In this document: positions 30,275 through 38,508 of the stretch, one piece after another
Position numbering within the stretch: position 1 is the stretch's first letter
Layout of the letters: every line of letters begins with the position of its first letter
Assembly: GCF_002995495.1 (NCBI RefSeq)
Contig: NZ_PVZV01000003.1
Span: 682,001 to 746,000, forward strand
Length of the DNA: 64,000 bases
Origin: Actinocorallia populi
GTDB taxonomy: Bacteria; Actinomycetota; Actinomycetes; Streptosporangiales; Streptosporangiaceae
Direction: 5' to 3'
Position numbers and translations under genes: made by a program
Notes under the pieces: model-generated
Told to the model about the DNA's origin: nothing
The model's database searches: none
The model's input: only the letters and a program-made list of their open reading frames with translations

Positions 30275-31546
30275 GTGGAAACCCGTTCTCGACGCTCCTG
30301 GACCGCCGCCCTGTCCCTGACGGCCCTGGTGGCTCCGGCCCTCCCCTTCGGCGGCGCCGCGCACGCCGCCGCGCCCCCGAACGACCATCTCACCGTCACC
30401 GTCGCCGGTTCCCCCGGCTACCGGCTGGAAGGGGAACTCGCCTCGGGCGGCGTCGCCGTCACCGACACGGTCGCCGGATACCGGACCGACCGGGTGCAGG
30501 GTGAGGGAACGCTGCCCGGCGCGGACGGCGGGACCGCCGCCGTCTCCCTCCGGATCAGCCGGGGGGTGCTCGGGCTGACGGGCGCCTTCACGCTCCGGGA
30601 CGGGGACCTCGAGATCTCCGCCAAGGTCGGCGGCGTCCAGGTGCCCGTCGACGGGACCGTGACGTGGGAGGGGACCGGCACCGTCGTGGAGGAGGGGCGC
30701 TCCTCCCGCCGGACCGTCGCCTTCACCCTCCGGGACCGCATGCCCGACCCCGGCGACCATGCCATCCGCATCACGCACGCGGGGCAGGAGCGCAGGGCGA
30801 TCCTGCGGTTGCCGGACGACTACGACGGCACGCCCAGGCCGGTGCTGTTCCACTTCCCGGGCCTGTACGAGGCCCCGTGGATGGCGGAGTTCTTCGGGCG
30901 GATGGCCGACCACGCGCAGACCCGCGGCTTCATCATGATCACCCCTGAGCACCACGGCCGCGGCTGGCAGGGCGTCCCGGCCGGAACGCCCTCCCCCGAC
31001 GTGGACGACCCCGGCTTCGTCGAACGGCTCCAGGACATCCTCGTCGAGCGCTTCAACGCCGACCCCGCGCGCCTCTACGCCTCGGGCATGAGCAACGGCG
31101 GCTTCTTCACCAGCAAGATGGCCTGCGACAACACCCGTTTCGCCGCCTACGCCCCCGTGGCGGGCCAGCTCAGCGACCAGGCGTCCTGCCGGCCCGGCCG
31201 GAACATCCCGATCGTCCTCATCCACGGCGACGGCGACTCCATCGTCCCCTACGCCAGCGCGCCGCCCGCCGCCGGCTTCTGGGCCCGCAACAACGGCTGC
31301 GGCACCACTCCCGTCGCCACGGACCTCCCCGACCTCGACCCGAAGGACAACACCACGGTCGTCCGCCACGACTACCCGGACTGCCCCGCCGACGCTCCCG
31401 TCATCCTGTACCAGATCAAGGGAGGCGGGCATAACTGGCCGGGCGGCCTGCCCTTCCTGGGCCCGTTCCTGGGCGGAACGACCCACGACATCGACGCCAA
31501 CGACGTGATCTGGGACTTCGTCTCCCGTCACCGCCTCGCCCTGTGA
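30275..31546 (+). CDS. Secreted PHB-depolymerase/feruloyl-esterase-like hydrolase
   Basis: The 423-residue precursor has a signal peptide ending near GGAAHAAAP (residue 29). An N-terminal beta-rich domain of about 130 residues follows. The LpqC-type esterase domain begins near residue 165 (HAGQERRAILRLPDDYDG). The nucleophile is Ser in GMSNGG; the acid lies in IHGDGDSIVPY and the catalytic His in KGGGHNWPGG. Relatives cleave polyhydroxybutyrate oligomers or ferulate and acetyl esters. GGAAGGA lies six bases before the GTG start. The 3' end overlaps the convergent CcdA gene by 19 bases. Confidence 0.85.
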   Translation: METRSRRSWTAALSLTALVAPALPFGGAAHAAAPPNDHLTVTVAGSPGYRLEGELASGGVAVTDTVAGYRTDRVQGEGTLPGADGGTAAVSLRISRGVLGLTGAFTLRDGDLEISAKVGGVQVPVDGTVTWEGTGTVVEEGRSSRRTVAFTLRDRMPDPGDHAIRITHAGQERRAILRLPDDYDGTPRPVLFHFPGLYEAPWMAEFFGRMADHAQTRGFIMITPEHHGRGWQGVPAGTPSPDVDDPGFVERLQDILVERFNADPARLYASGMSNGGFFTSKMACDNTRFAAYAPVAGQLSDQASCRPGRNIPIVLIHGDGDSIVPYASAPPAAGFWARNNGCGTTPVATDLPDLDPKDNTTVVRHDYPDCPADAPVILYQIKGGGHNWPGGLPFLGPFLGGTTHDIDANDVIWDFVSRHRLAL

Positions 31547-32337
31547 AAGACCAGGGCGAGCAGGAGCAGGACGGCGAAGACGACGGCGACCGGGAGGGTG
31601 CCCAGGTCGGTGAGGTGACCGGTGATGGCGCCTTGGACCTCGGTGAAGGCCCTGATGACGGGGTCGTCGGCGGCGGCTCCGTCCAGGACGCGTAGCTCGT
31701 ACCAACCGTAGTACGTGACGTAAAGGCCGGCGGCGAGAAGGAGGGCTCCGCTCGTCCTCGAGACGTACGGGAGGACGCGTCGGAGTCTCCGGACGGCTGC
31801 TTCCTGGGCGAAGGCCACGAGGAGGGAGAGGACGGCGACTATCAGGCCCATGCCCAGGGCGTAGGCGAGGAAGGCGGACAGGCCGTCCAGGATGTCTCCG
31901 GTGCCCGAGGCCAGGCCCGTGACGGCCAGGAAGGGACCGACCGTGCAGGAGAGGGAGGCCACCGCGTAGGAGGCTCCGTAGCCGTAGAGGGCGGCGAAGG
32001 AGCTCGCGGGGCCTCCCGTCTTCAGGTGCGGGACGCGGACGAGGAGCTCCTTGCCCGCCAGCAGCCAGACGCCGAGGAGGACGAGAGCGACGCCTATGAC
32101 GATCGTCGCCCAGGGCAGGTAGCGCTGGAGCGGGGCCGCCACCAGGGAGATCAGCAGGCCGAACGTGCCGAAGACGGTGACGAAACCCGCCGTCATGGCC
32201 GCCGACAGGCGCAGGGCGCGCCACAGGCCTCCGGGGCCCGCCAGCAGCAGTGCCAGGTAGGACGGGAGGAGGGCGAAACCGCACGGGTTGAACGCGGCGA
32301 CCAGTCCGGCGGCCAGCGCGAGGGCGAGATCGTCCAT
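31528..32337 (-). CDS. CcdA/DsbD-type thiol-disulfide transmembrane protein
   Basis: The 269-residue protein has six main hydrophobic helices. The first carries AAFNPCGFALLPSYLALLL and a later one SLSCTVGPFL, the two redox cysteines that shuttle electrons across the membrane in the CcdA family. It would pass reducing power to the extracytoplasmic TlpA-like protein encoded just upstream. The TlpA stop codon (32338-32340) directly abuts this ATG with no gap, so translation is coupled. The C-terminal helix is followed by a short basic tail. Confidence 0.9.
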   Translation of the reverse strand: MDDLALALAAGLVAAFNPCGFALLPSYLALLLAGPGGLWRALRLSAAMTAGFVTVFGTFGLLISLVAAPLQRYLPWATIVIGVALVLLGVWLLAGKELLVRVPHLKTGGPASSFAALYGYGASYAVASLSCTVGPFLAVTGLASGTGDILDGLSAFLAYALGMGLIVAVLSLLVAFAQEAAVRRLRRVLPYVSRTSGALLLAAGLYVTYYGWYELRVLDGAAADDPVIRAFTEVQGAITGHLTDLGTLPVAVVFAVLLLLALVFHRARR

Positions 32338-32895
32338 CTACAGGGCGAACTGGTCGATCAGCTCGGACAGGTCGGCCTCGCTGAGCGGACCCACGGCCGA
32401 ATGGGTGCCGCCCTCGGGGTTCACCAGCAGGTAGGACGACTGCGTCTTCACCTTGAAGTGCTTGTACAGGGCGCCGGTGCGGTCGTCCAGGTGGACGAAG
32501 TTCGCCGTGCCGGTGCGGGAGACGAACGCGTCCATCTGCTCCTTGTTCTTGTCGAGCCCGGCCACGCCCACGAACTCCACCTTGCCGGCGTACTTCTTCG
32601 CCGCGGCGGACACGGCGGGGCCTTCACCCTGGCAGGTCGGGCACCAGGGAGCCCAGAACCACAACACCACCGGCTTGCCCTCCAGTCCGCTCCCGTCGAA
32701 CGGCTCGCCGTCCAGGGAGGTCGCCCGGAACTTCCACAGGGCGGACGTCCCCGTCGTCGGCGCCTTCGTCGTCGGCGCGTCCGACATGGCGGGGGCCGCC
32801 GAAGCGCTCTCCATCGGGGCCTTCTCTTCCGTCTCGCCTCCGCACGCGGTCACGGCCAGGAGGGTCACGGCCAGGGCCGAAATCAGCTTTCTCAT
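32338..32895 (-). CDS. TlpA-like thioredoxin-fold lipoprotein
   Basis: The 185-residue lipoprotein has a short signal with lipobox LAVTAC (Cys18), a Ser/Thr/Ala-rich linker to about residue 50, and a TlpA/AhpC-type thioredoxin domain. The active site is WAPWCPTC near residue 85. It is held at the outer face of the membrane and would be kept reduced by the CcdA-type protein that follows. Its role is probably disulfide reduction or cytochrome c maturation. The ribosome binding site is weak. The ATG at 32895 is chosen because the signal peptide starts there. Confidence 0.88.
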   Translation of the reverse strand: MRKLISALAVTLLAVTACGGETEEKAPMESASAAPAMSDAPTTKAPTTGTSALWKFRATSLDGEPFDGSGLEGKPVVLWFWAPWCPTCQGEGPAVSAAAKKYAGKVEFVGVAGLDKNKEQMDAFVSRTGTANFVHLDDRTGALYKHFKVKTQSSYLLVNPEGGTHSAVGPLSEADLSELIDQFAL

Positions 32896-33071
32896 GAAGA
32901 GCACGTTATTGCGCGTGATGCCCGCAAGACCCTTACGCATCGATGACGTCGCGATGCGGGCGGCCGTGACCGCCGGCGGGTCCAGGGCCCTCCCGTGAAT
33001 CCGAGCCGGACGGGCCGCGCTCCCGCGGGGGGGCCGGGTGGGCGGTGGTTCCGGTCCGGTGCCGACGGCGG

Positions 33072-33100
33072 TATGCGCGGGAGTTGCGCTGTGGTTGCGC
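33072..33100 (+). promoter_or_regulatory. Three 11-base-periodic heptamer repeats upstream of the kinase gene
   Basis: TATGCGC (33072-33078), GTTGCGC (33083-33089) and GTTGCGC (33094-33100) recur every 11 bases on one DNA face. The last two are identical over nine bases. Direct heptamers spaced by four bases are the known arrangement for SARP-type activators. No clear -10 follows at the expected distance, so this is a candidate only. Confidence 0.4.
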
Positions 33101-33190
33101 TGCTTTTCCACAGGTCGTATCCGGGGTGGTGCGCAAAGTGATCGGATGGGCGGGCAGGGGGTCACCGGGAGAACGACGGGGAGGCGGGGC

Positions 33191-35239
33191 ATGGAGGGTC
33201 TGCGGGACGAGGATCCGCGCCGGGTCGGCGGGTACGAGCTGCTCGGCCGGCTGGGCGCGGGGGGAATGGGGCAGGTGTTCCTGGGCCGCTCCCCCGGCGG
33301 GCGGATGGTCGCGGTCAAGACGATCCACCGGTCGCTGACGGCCGACCAGCGGTTCCGCGTCCGGTTCGCCCGCGAGGTGGCGGCGATCCGGCGGGTGGGC
33401 GGCTTCCACACCGCGCCCGTCGTCGACGCCGACCCCGAGGCCGACCCCGCCTGGCTCGTCACGGCCTACGTGCCGGGGCCCTCGCTGCGGGAGGCGGTTG
33501 CCGTCCACGGCCCGCTGCCCGAACCCGCGGTCGCGGCGCTCGGCGCGGGGCTCGCCGAAGGGCTGAACGCCGTCCACACCTGCGGGCTGGTGCACCGCGA
33601 CCTCAAACCCGGCAACGTCATCCTGGCCGCCGACGGGCCCCGCATCATCGACTTCGGCATCGCCCACATCACCGACGCCTCCTCGCTGACCGTGACGGGC
33701 GCCCTGCTCGGCACCCCCTCCTACATGTCCCCCGAGCAGGCCCGCTCCGAAGGCGAGGTCGGCCCGGCGAGCGACGTCTTCTCCCTCGGCTGCGTCCTGT
33801 TCTTCGCGGCGTGCGGCCGCGGCCCCTTCGACTCCCCCGTCCCCGCCGTCTCCGTCCACCGCATCCTGAACGAAGAACCGGCACTGGACGCCGTCCCCGA
33901 GACGCTGCGCGACCTGATCGCCGCCTGCCTCGACAAGGACCCCGCCGCCCGCCCCTCCCCGCCCGCCGTCCTGCGCCGCCTCTCCCTCGCCGGAGAACCC
34001 ACCGGCGACTGGCTTCCTCCCACCGTCACCTCCATGATCGACGACCTCTCCGCAGCCGTCGCCGCCCTCCGCCCCACCACGTCCCCGGCCCCCGCCGCCT
34101 CTCCGCCTCCAGCCGCCCGCGCGTCCACGGACCCCTCAACTCCTGCCCCCTCCGCCTCCCCGACGGGAGCCGCGCCCCCGGACCTCGCCCCCGCGGAGGG
34201 CCCCGACGGCTCCCCCGCAAACACCGCGCTCCCCGGCACCGCCGCACCCACCGGTCACGGTGCGTCCTCCGGCCCCGCCGGCTCCGTACCGCCGAACACC
34301 GCCGCACCCACAGACCCCAGCAGGTCCTCCGCCACGGCAAAGCCCGCACTGCCGGGTGCCGCCGCTCCCGATGCGCTTTCCGGTCACGCGGGGGTCGTGC
34401 CTCCGGGCAGCGCCGCTCCCACCGACCCCAGCAGGTTCTCTGGTTCCGGTGGGCCTGTGCACTTCGCCGCCGGGGAGGGGGGCGGCGTGGAGGGTGCTTC
34501 GCGGCGGCGGTCCCGTCTGCTGACCCTGCTGCCCGCGGTGGCGGTGCTCCCGCTCGCGGCGCTGGGGGCCGCGGCGCTCTGGTGGCCGGTGGACGAACCG
34601 GGGGCCACGCCTGCGGCGGTGACCGCGGGAACGTCGCCTCCGGCCGGCGGGACGATCACGCGGAACACCGCGGGCGGCCCCTCTCCCCGGCCCGGCTCCG
34701 CTGAGCGGGAGGAGGGCCCTTCCCGAAGGCCTGCGGGGAACGGCCCTTCCGCGAGGAACGAGCCCTCTCCCGACGAACAGCAGCCTTCCCCGGTCAGGTC
34801 CTCCGAGCCCCCGGACGACCGTTCCGAGGAACCCGGCTCCGCCGCACCGAAGCCGTGGCGGTGCCGCGGCGACTACGCGCAGGTCCCGCGGTCGAAGATC
34901 TGGATCAGGCCCTGCATCCGGCTGGAGCGGGACGGGATCGGGTACGTCGTGCACGCCAGGGCCATGGAGGAGAGCGGCACCGGCGGCCCGGTCTCGTTGT
35001 GGGTGTGGGCCTCCGACGAAGACGTCGTCAAGTACCGCGACAGCCTCCGCAAGTGCCGCATCACCCTGGACTCGGCCGAGGAGGTGTCCGCATGCGGCCC
35101 CTTCACCTTCACCCCGCCGAAGCCGGGCGCCTACCACGCGGCCTCCGACACGAGCCCCGCCGACGACGAGCTCCCGCCCACGTGGTCGCCCCAGTGGACC
35201 GGCACGGGCAGCGTCTCCACCGTCCGGTGGCCGCCCTGA
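33191..35239 (+). CDS. Transmembrane Ser/Thr protein kinase (PknB-like)
   Basis: The 682-residue protein has a Hanks-type kinase domain at residues 14-275: glycine loop GAGGMGQV, Lys43 in AVKTIH, HRDLKPGN with Asp137, DFGIAH at 154, and GTPSYMSPEQA. A long Pro/Ala/Ser-rich linker (about 280-440) contains imperfect AAPTDPSR repeats. One membrane helix (about 443-465) leads to an extracytoplasmic tail with a Cys-containing domain from residue 555 (WRCRGDYAQVPRSKIWIRPC). There are no PASTA repeats. GGGGAGG precedes the ATG. The next gene is a STAND ATPase 36 bases downstream, a possible phosphorylation partner. Confidence 0.92.
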   Translation: MEGLRDEDPRRVGGYELLGRLGAGGMGQVFLGRSPGGRMVAVKTIHRSLTADQRFRVRFAREVAAIRRVGGFHTAPVVDADPEADPAWLVTAYVPGPSLREAVAVHGPLPEPAVAALGAGLAEGLNAVHTCGLVHRDLKPGNVILAADGPRIIDFGIAHITDASSLTVTGALLGTPSYMSPEQARSEGEVGPASDVFSLGCVLFFAACGRGPFDSPVPAVSVHRILNEEPALDAVPETLRDLIAACLDKDPAARPSPPAVLRRLSLAGEPTGDWLPPTVTSMIDDLSAAVAALRPTTSPAPAASPPPAARASTDPSTPAPSASPTGAAPPDLAPAEGPDGSPANTALPGTAAPTGHGASSGPAGSVPPNTAAPTDPSRSSATAKPALPGAAAPDALSGHAGVVPPGSAAPTDPSRFSGSGGPVHFAAGEGGGVEGASRRRSRLLTLLPAVAVLPLAALGAAALWWPVDEPGATPAAVTAGTSPPAGGTITRNTAGGPSPRPGSAEREEGPSRRPAGNGPSARNEPSPDEQQPSPVRSSEPPDDRSEEPGSAAPKPWRCRGDYAQVPRSKIWIRPCIRLERDGIGYVVHARAMEESGTGGPVSLWVWASDEDVVKYRDSLRKCRITLDSAEEVSACGPFTFTPPKPGAYHAASDTSPADDELPPTWSPQWTGTGSVSTVRWPP

Positions 35240-35275
35240 GCCCTCCCCCCGCCGCTCCGCCTCCCGGTAGGATCC

Positions 35276-38200
35276 GTGGTCCCTACCCGTCAGGACGACC
35301 ACGGTGGAGGCGGAGTGGGCCGGTTGGCACGACCCGGGCGCAGCCCCGCCCCGATCCCCGAGCCCGACACGCCCCTGGGCCGGTTCGCCCAAGGCCTGCG
35401 CGACCTGCGCGACCAGGCGGGGGACCCCGGCTACGAGGCCCTGGCCCGGGAGAGCGAACGCCTGGGCACCCCCTATTCCGCCACCTCGCTGCGCACCGCC
35501 GCCTCCGGCCGTTCCCTCCCCTCCTGGAAGGTGACCGAGACCTTCGTCCGCGCCTGCGTGGAGTTCGCCCGCCGCCACCCCCACCGCGCCCACCCCGCCG
35601 CCCTCCGCTGGACCCCCGAAGCGCTCCTCCCCCGGTGGACCGCCCTCTGGCACGAGATCTCCTTCCACCCCCCGGCACCCGGCCCCCCGGCCCCGCCGCC
35701 GACCCCCCGCACCCCGAAGGACGAACACCCCGCGCCCACCTCTCCGCCACCGCGGCCCCACCCCGCGAGACCGGCACGACCGTCCCCCCAAGGCGCCCAG
35801 GCCCCCGCCCCCCTCGCCCCCGAGCCGGAGGCGCCGGAGAACGGACACCCGGCGGACGCCGCGCCGGAGGACGAACAGGCGACGCGCGGCACGCCGCAGA
35901 CCGAGCAGGCGACACACGGCACGCCGCAGAACGCGCAGCCGACGCACGGAGCACCGGAGAACCGGCGGACGGCAAACGATGCGTCGGAGAACAAGCGGGT
36001 GACGCGCGAATCTCCGGAGAACGGGCGGAAGACGTCTGGCGCGTCGGAGAACGAACGGGTGGCGCACGGTGTGCCGGAGTGGGGGTGGGGGGCGGGATGT
36101 GCACCGGAGGGCGCTGGGAGTGGAGCCTGGGGGTCGCGGGGGTTCGTGGCGGGCGTCGGGGTTCTGAGCCGGTTCGTCGGGCGGGAGGAGGAGCTGGCGG
36201 AAGGGGAGCGGGCGCTGGAGAGTGCTCGGCTGGTGACGGTGACGGGGCCGGGCGGGGTCGGGAAGACGCGGCTGGTGATGCGGCTGGCGGAGCGGGCGGC
36301 CGGGCGTTTCCCGGACGGGGTGCGCATAGTGGAGCTGGCCGAGCTCGACTCCTCCATGCCGGTGGGGCAGGCGGTGGCGGCGGCGCTGGGGGTGCGGGTC
36401 GACGCGGGGAGAGAGCCGCTCGAGGCGGTCGCGCAGGTGCTGGACGGGCGGCGGACGCTGCTGGTGCTCGACAACTGCGAGCACGTGCTCCCGGACGTGG
36501 CAGGGCTCGTCCAGGTACTGGCGGGGGCCTCGCGGGGGGTGTGCTTCCTGGCCAGCAGCCGTCAGGCGCTGAACATCGCGGGAGAGCGGATCCTGACGCT
36601 GGGGCCGCTGCCGCTGCCCCGGGACGGCGGGGAGTCCGCGGCCGTCGAGCTGTTCGCGGACCGGGCGGCGGCGGTCGTGCCGGGGTTCCGGCTGACGGAC
36701 GCCAACCGGGACGCGGTGCACCGGGTGTGCCACCGGCTGGACGGCCTGCCCCTGGCGCTGGAGATCGCCGCGCGCCTGCTGCGCTTCCTCACCCCGCACG
36801 AGCTGCTGGACCGGCTCGGGCAGCGGTTCCGGCTGCTCGGGGAGGCGGGCGCCGAGCGCACCGCTCCGGCACGGCACCGGACGTTGCGGGCCGTGCTCGA
36901 CTGGAGCCACGACCTGTGCTCCGACGACGAGCGGCTGGCGTGGGAGCGCCTGTCGGTCTGTGCGGGGACGGTGGCGCTGGCCGACGCGGAGGCGCTGGTC
37001 TCGGCGGAGGGGGCGGAGCCCGGGGCCGCGTTCGAGGCGATCGCCGGACTCGTCGACAAGTCGCTGCTCCTGCGCGTGGAATCCGGCGGGCGCAGCAGGC
37101 TGCACCTGCTGGAGACGGTGCGCATGTACGGCCGGGAGAAGCTGGCCGACTCGGCCGGTGAGGAGGCGGCACGGCGCCGCCACCGCGAACGCTACCTGGG
37201 TCTCGCGGTGGAGGCGGAACGCGCGTACGCCTCCCCCCGCCAGCAGGAGTGGCTCCTGCGGCTCCGCGACGAACACGCCGACCTTCGACAGGCCTTCACC
37301 CCCTCCCCGCCCGGCCCCGCCACCACGGCCCCGCCCGGCGTCACCCTTCCACCCGGCGGCATCGTCCCGCCCGGCTCAACCATCCCGCCCGGCGGCGCCC
37401 TTCCGTTCGGCGGTGTCGTCCCGGCCGGTTTCGCGGGTTCGGTGGATTCTGCCGGGCTGCGGCATCAGGGGGTGGTGATGGAGGGTGTGCTGGGGTTGTG
37501 GTTGTACTGGATCGTGTCCGGGAACCTGGGTGAGTGCGTTCTGTGGGCGCGGGCCGTGACGGGGTGGTGGCCTGTGCCGCCGGGGCCGGAGCTCGTCGAG
37601 GCCTGGGCCGGCATGTCCTGGTCGGCGGCGGTCGCTCTGCTGGTGCACGGTGACCGGCCGGGTGCCGGGCGGCTGCTCGATCGGGTCGAGCGGGTGGTGC
37701 CCCTGGAGGAGGGGCCGCGGTGGGTGGCGGCGGCCGTTCGGCAGTTGCGCGGGCTGAGTGCGCTCTTCTCCGGCGACATCGAGAGCGCCGAGGCGTACTC
37801 CGAGGCGGCGCTGCGGACCGGCGGGCACCGTCCCGGGCTGCTCACGGGCCAGCAGGCCCTGGCCCAGATCGGCCTCTGCGCTTCGGCGCGGGGCGCGCGC
37901 GAGGAGGCCGTCGAGTGTTTTCTTCGGGCTCTGGAGCTTTCGGAGGCGTGCGGTGAGACGTGGCACCGCTCCTATCTGCTGTGGACCCTTTCCAGCGAGT
38001 ACGCCGAGGCCGGCCACGACGACCGCGCCGTCGAGCTGCTGCGGCGCAGCCTGGAGCTGAAGCACTCCCTCGATGACCGGCTCGGTATGGCCACGGTGAG
38101 CGAGTCGCTCGCCCGCCTGCTGGCCCGGCACGGCGACCCCGGGAAGGCCGCCCTGCTGCTCGGCGCCGCGCAGGCGCTCTGGCAGCCCGCGGGGACCCTG

Positions 38201-38359
38201 CACCTGTGGGGTTTCGAGCGCCTCCTGCGCTCCCGGGAGCAGAGCCTGGACGAGTTGCGGCGCGTCCTGGGCGAGGAGCGTTTCACCGCGGAGTACCTCG
38301 AGGGCGGGCGGCTCGGCCTCCCGCACGTCCTGGAACTGGCACTCCCCCGGGGCGGCTGA
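35276..38359 (+). CDS. Large STAND/NB-ARC ATPase with N-terminal HTH-like domain and TPR-like C-terminus
   Basis: The 1027-residue protein begins with an HTH-like domain (residues 33-85, TPLGRFAQGLRDLRDQAGD). A proline-rich stretch and eight 10-residue repeats follow (189-268). The AAA/STAND module starts at FVGREEEL (near 300), with Walker A GPGGVGKTR near 323 and Walker B TLLVLDNCEHVLP near 397. A winged-helix region contains TLRAVLDWSHDLCSDDE. The C-terminal half is helical and TPR-like but is interrupted by six hexapeptide repeats. AfsR-like signalling ATPases look similar, but there is no SARP or LuxR effector domain. The GTG start has GGTAGGA just upstream. The gene is probably co-transcribed with the kinase. 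Confidence 0.85.
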   Translation: MVPTRQDDHGGGGVGRLARPGRSPAPIPEPDTPLGRFAQGLRDLRDQAGDPGYEALARESERLGTPYSATSLRTAASGRSLPSWKVTETFVRACVEFARRHPHRAHPAALRWTPEALLPRWTALWHEISFHPPAPGPPAPPPTPRTPKDEHPAPTSPPPRPHPARPARPSPQGAQAPAPLAPEPEAPENGHPADAAPEDEQATRGTPQTEQATHGTPQNAQPTHGAPENRRTANDASENKRVTRESPENGRKTSGASENERVAHGVPEWGWGAGCAPEGAGSGAWGSRGFVAGVGVLSRFVGREEELAEGERALESARLVTVTGPGGVGKTRLVMRLAERAAGRFPDGVRIVELAELDSSMPVGQAVAAALGVRVDAGREPLEAVAQVLDGRRTLLVLDNCEHVLPDVAGLVQVLAGASRGVCFLASSRQALNIAGERILTLGPLPLPRDGGESAAVELFADRAAAVVPGFRLTDANRDAVHRVCHRLDGLPLALEIAARLLRFLTPHELLDRLGQRFRLLGEAGAERTAPARHRTLRAVLDWSHDLCSDDERLAWERLSVCAGTVALADAEALVSAEGAEPGAAFEAIAGLVDKSLLLRVESGGRSRLHLLETVRMYGREKLADSAGEEAARRRHRERYLGLAVEAERAYASPRQQEWLLRLRDEHADLRQAFTPSPPGPATTAPPGVTLPPGGIVPPGSTIPPGGALPFGGVVPAGFAGSVDSAGLRHQGVVMEGVLGLWLYWIVSGNLGECVLWARAVTGWWPVPPGPELVEAWAGMSWSAAVALLVHGDRPGAGRLLDRVERVVPLEEGPRWVAAAVRQLRGLSALFSGDIESAEAYSEAALRTGGHRPGLLTGQQALAQIGLCASARGAREEAVECFLRALELSEACGETWHRSYLLWTLSSEYAEAGHDDRAVELLRRSLELKHSLDDRLGMATVSESLARLLARHGDPGKAALLLGAAQALWQPAGTLHLWGFERLLRSREQSLDELRRVLGEERFTAEYLEGGRLGLPHVLELALPRGG
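35840..36079 (+). repeat. Eight tandem 30-base coding repeats
   Basis: Eight consecutive 30-base units encode decapeptides such as TEQATHGTPQ, NAQPTHGAPE, NKRVTRESPE, NGRKTSGASE and NERVAHGVPE. The pattern is N-x-x-x-T-x-G-x-P-E. They lie in the linker between the HTH-like domain and the ATPase of the gene at 35276. The phase never slips, but units differ at several residues, so the array is old rather than freshly expanded. Confidence 0.85.
37331..37438 (+). repeat. Six tandem 18-base coding repeats (PPGxxx)
   Basis: Six 18-base units encode PPGVTL, PPGGIV, PPGSTI, PPGGAL, PFGGVV and PAGFAG. They interrupt the TPR-like part of the STAND ATPase. The insert is proline- and glycine-rich, unlike the helical sequence on both sides, and would form a flexible loop. 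Confidence 0.8.
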
Positions 38360-38440
38360 GCGGTGGCGCGAGGGCACGAACGTCGCACGGCCTTCGCCTC
38401 GTGTTCCGGATCCGCCCGGTTCCGGTCTTGACCCCTGCGC

Positions 38441-38485
38441 TTTCGTGAACGAAACTGTGTCCGCTGGAGCGAAACACTGTTTCGC
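38441..38485. promoter_or_regulatory. Two adjacent palindromes upstream of the secreted hydrolase gene
   Basis: TTTCGTGAACGAAA (38441-38454) is a perfect dyad. GCGAAACACTGTTTCGC (38469-38485) is another, with 7-base arms. Both carry the CGAAA/TTTCG core, and their centres are about 30 bases apart, near three helical turns. A -35-like TTGACC (38428-38433) precedes them. Cooperative repressor binding is a reasonable interpretation. Confidence 0.5.
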
Positions 38486-38508
38486 CAGTGGTAACGAAAG
38501 GAACCCGC

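Noticed and set aside
32338-33462. Upstream extension of the TlpA-like protein to 374 residues
   Set aside because: The extension has no protein-like character and runs into the promoter and 5' end of the kinase gene. The lipoprotein signal peptide defines the start at 32895.
35840-36079. The 30-base repeats as a CRISPR array
   Set aside because: Units are contiguous with no spacers, lie in frame within a coding sequence and vary in sequence, and no cas gene is nearby.
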